From positions 1 to 32,655 of the forward strand of contig CAMIMK010000005.1 in NCBI GenBank assembly GCA_946221765.1: 32,655 nucleotides of DNA, in the 5' to 3' direction. Positions 31,601-32,655 of the stretch are shown in pieces (position 1 is the stretch's first letter; each line of letters opens with the position of its first letter). Origin of the DNA: an uncultured Rhodovulum sp. (GTDB taxonomy: Bacteria > Pseudomonadota > Alphaproteobacteria > Rhodobacterales > Rhodobacteraceae). The notes below the pieces were generated by a model, which was given only the letters and a program-made list of their open reading frames with translations, did no database searches and was not told the origin of the DNA. A program made the translations under genes and the position numbers.

Positions 31601-32655
31601 TGACCTTGCCGCCCGGAACCAGCGCCTGCGCATCCACTATCTCCTGGAGCCCGGCTGGAAGGCTGACGCGGCGATCCAGGGGCTCGGCCGCACCAACCGT
31701 ACAAACCAGGCGCAGCCGCCGCTCTTCCGGCCGATCGCGACTGACGTGAAGGCCGAGAAGCGTTTCCTTTCGACCATCGCGCGCCGGCTCGACACGCTCG
31801 GCGCCATCACGCGCGGCCAGCGCCAGACCGGCGGTCAGGGTCTGTTCCGGTCCGAGGACAATCTCGAATCCCACTATGCGCGCGACGCGCTGCGCCAGCT
31901 CTACCTGCTGCTCGTGCGCGGCAAGGTCGAGGGCTGCTCGCTCGATCGCTTCGAGTCCGCCACCGGCCTGAAGCTGATGGACGACAACGGCATCAAGGAT
32001 GAGTTGCCGCCGATCACGACCTTCCTCAACCGGCTGCTGGCGCTGACCATCGAGTTGCAGGGTATCCTCTTCACCGCGTTCGAGCAGCTTCTGACGGCGA
32101 AGATCGAGGGCGCGATCCGCAGCGGTCACTATGACGTCGGGCTGGAGACGTTGCAGGCCGAGAGCTTCGTGGTCACCGACAGCCAGGTCATCCACGTCCA
32201 TCCCGGCACCGGCGCCGAGACGCGGCTGCTCACCATCACACGCCGGGAGCGCAATCGCCCGATCTCACTCGCCGATGCACTGGGCCATCTCGCCGATCCT
32301 CGCGCGCGCCCGCTGGTGAACGGTCGCTCGGGGCGCTCCGCCGTGCAGATGCCGGCGCCGTCGATGATGCTCGACGATGGCGAGATCGAACGCCGCGTCT
32401 GCCTGATCCGGCCGATGGAGCAGCATTATGCGCCGCTGCGCATGATGGACGAAAGCCATTGGGAGGAAGCTGATCGCGCTCGCTTCGCCGCGGCATGGCA
32501 AGCGGAGCTTGCCGACATCCCGGAGTTCTCCGACAGCACGATCCACATCGTCGCTGGCCTGCTGCTGCCGATCTGGAAGCGCCTGCCGGACGAGTCGACG
32601 CGGGTGTATCGGCTCCAGACCGACGCGGGCGAGCGCATCATCGGCCGCCGGGTCT
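28662..32655 (+). CDS. methyltransferase / strawberry-notch helicase fusion (C-terminus beyond window)
   Basis: The frame is open from ATG 28662 to the window end, 1331 codons. The N-terminal part has methyltransferase motif I V-L-D-P-S-A-G-T-G-L-L-A-V-L-A (about residue 148) and motif IV V-V-I-M-N-P-P-F (about 213), as in N6-adenine enzymes. The centre has a strawberry-notch-type SF2 helicase: Walker A-like G-D-G-T-G-A-G-K-G-R-Q (about 508), D-E-S-H box I-I-F-D-E-S-H-A (about 609), V-S-A-T-G-A, and a helicase-C part with V-F-S-D-A-G-G-T-G-R-S and Q-G-L-G-R-T-N-R-T. Such fusions are common in alphaproteobacterial ICEs and large plasmids; roles in DNA modification or anti-restriction are proposed but unproven. 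It follows leader copy C. Confidence 0.9.
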   Translation, partial: MLHDPLPAAHAASLPLVPHTPPAASILAAAERILSHLEQGRTVDAAMLRSAMEDAFGASDAAGAWDWKAAYDACEVATVLFLRKYGKPLFRKAASPASRLSALVKIVGLLPTHTRRSEEAQAFQQFSTPIPLGLAALTAATLAPADRVLDPSAGTGLLAVLAETAGASLILNELAETRADLLTSLFPAMPVTRFDAAQIDDHLDPAAVPSVVIMNPPFSVMANVTGRVADAAYRHIASALARLADGGRLVAITGANFSPELPAWRDVFVRLQGRGRVVFTAAIAGSVYAKHGTTIETRLTVIDKAPAEDPEHFPDSAGIAPDVATLLGWIDAQLPARLPVSIMRPAATPAATPRTVRGYLARAATAQPARRIAQLEGVPLDYETIDWTPPETGRLSESIYEAYALQSIRIAGAQPHPTKLVQSAAMASVAPPKPSYRPTLPAPIVADGILSDAQLETIIYAGETHGEYLAGAWTVDETGDLVTAAPDDAPNAVRFRRGFMLGDGTGAGKGRQSAGIILDNWLQDRRKAVWISKSDKLLEDAQRDWSALGMERLLVTPLSRFPQGTSIRLPEGVLFTTYATLRSDDRGEKLSRVKQIVEWLGSDFDGVIIFDESHAMQNAGGGKGERGDVAPSQQGRAGLRLQHALPNARVVYVSATGATTVHNLAYAQRLGLWGGDDFPFANRAEFVEAVENGGVAAMEVLARDLRALGLYTSRSLSYDGVEYELVEHQLTPEQTRIYDAYAGAFAIIHNHLDAAMRAANITGDTGTLNRQAKSAARSAFESAKQRFFGHLLTSMKTPTLVRSIEQDLAAGHSAVIQIVSTGEALMERRLAEIPTEEWNDVRVDITPREYVLDYLAHSFPVQLYEPFSDSEGNLSSRPVYRDGQPVESRDAVARRDELIERLASLEPVPGALDQIVQRFGTDVVAEVTGRSRRVVRKGDRLTVENRAGSANLSEAAAFMDDDKRVLVFSDAGGTGRSYHADLAARNQRLRIHYLLEPGWKADAAIQGLGRTNRTNQAQPPLFRPIATDVKAEKRFLSTIARRLDTLGAITRGQRQTGGQGLFRSEDNLESHYARDALRQLYLLLVRGKVEGCSLDRFESATGLKLMDDNGIKDELPPITTFLNRLLALTIELQGILFTAFEQLLTAKIEGAIRSGHYDVGLETLQAESFVVTDSQVIHVHPGTGAETRLLTITRRERNRPISLADALGHLADPRARPLVNGRSGRSAVQMPAPSMMLDDGEIERRVCLIRPMEQHYAPLRMMDESHWEEADRARFAAAWQAELADIPEFSDSTIHIVAGLLLPIWKRLPDESTRVYRLQTDAGERIIGRRV

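Noticed and set aside
30993..32201. 402-codon minus-strand frame inside the helicase gene
   Set aside because: It is antisense to strawberry-notch helicase sequence, with composition typical of a shadow frame and no recognisable motif.
1..32655. CRISPR arrays, tRNA or rRNA genes, and complete insertion sequences
   Set aside because: No regularly spaced repeats, cloverleaf, rRNA sequence or transposase with terminal repeats could be seen.

Overview
The window is GC-rich, densely packed DNA. Its gene families (Trb-type conjugation, guaA-type P4-like integrase, DUF932/ParB/strawberry-notch module, DUF6117-like protein) point to an alphaproteobacterium, and most of the window is integrative mobile DNA. 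The assignment rests on family recognition from translated sequence; no database search was run.

Layout. Positions 1-3077 look like chromosome: two tandem SorC-family sugar-responsive regulators on the minus strand (the first cut by the window edge), then about 1 kb with no convincing gene. At 3078-3093 lies a 16-base site that reads on the minus strand as the last codons of guaA (I-E-W-E-stop). A near-identical site is at 14596-14611. Between them is a decayed 11.5-kb island. It holds a relic of traG, a truncated VOC gene, a small detoxification/efflux cassette (alpha/beta hydrolase, TetR, LysE-type exporter, cupin, glutathione S-transferase) tied together by a shared palindromic operator, an intact hipBA toxin-antitoxin pair, the start of a conjugation operon (trbB-trbC-trbD-truncated trbE), a second hipB with a truncated hipA, and a tyrosine integrase broken by a 100-bp tandem duplication.

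From 14612 to the right edge is a second element whose left terminus resembles that of the first, so two islands appear to sit in tandem at one guaA-type attachment site. It opens with a tight five-gene minus-strand operon, transcribed from 23030 down to 14878: AAA+ ATPase and subtilisin-like protease (IetAS-like), OLD/TOPRIM nuclease and UvrD-like helicase (class 2 OLD, Gabija-like), and a PD-(D/E)XK nuclease. This composite defence operon is the most interesting system here. Divergent from it is an ICE housekeeping module on the plus strand: DUF932 protein, large ParB-like protein, small conserved proteins, and a very large methyltransferase/strawberry-notch helicase that runs off the window.

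Regulation visible in sequence. Two and possibly three plus-strand ICE genes carry the same structured 5' leader (GACGGG/CCCGTC outer helix around an AGAG-loop hairpin, ending just before the Shine-Dalgarno); it resembles the radC RNA motif. TetR operators lie before tetR/hydrolase and before the GST gene. Three evenly spaced palindromes precede hipB. One substitution appears to have removed both the GST stop codon and the cupin ATG start in an ancestral ATGA overlap.
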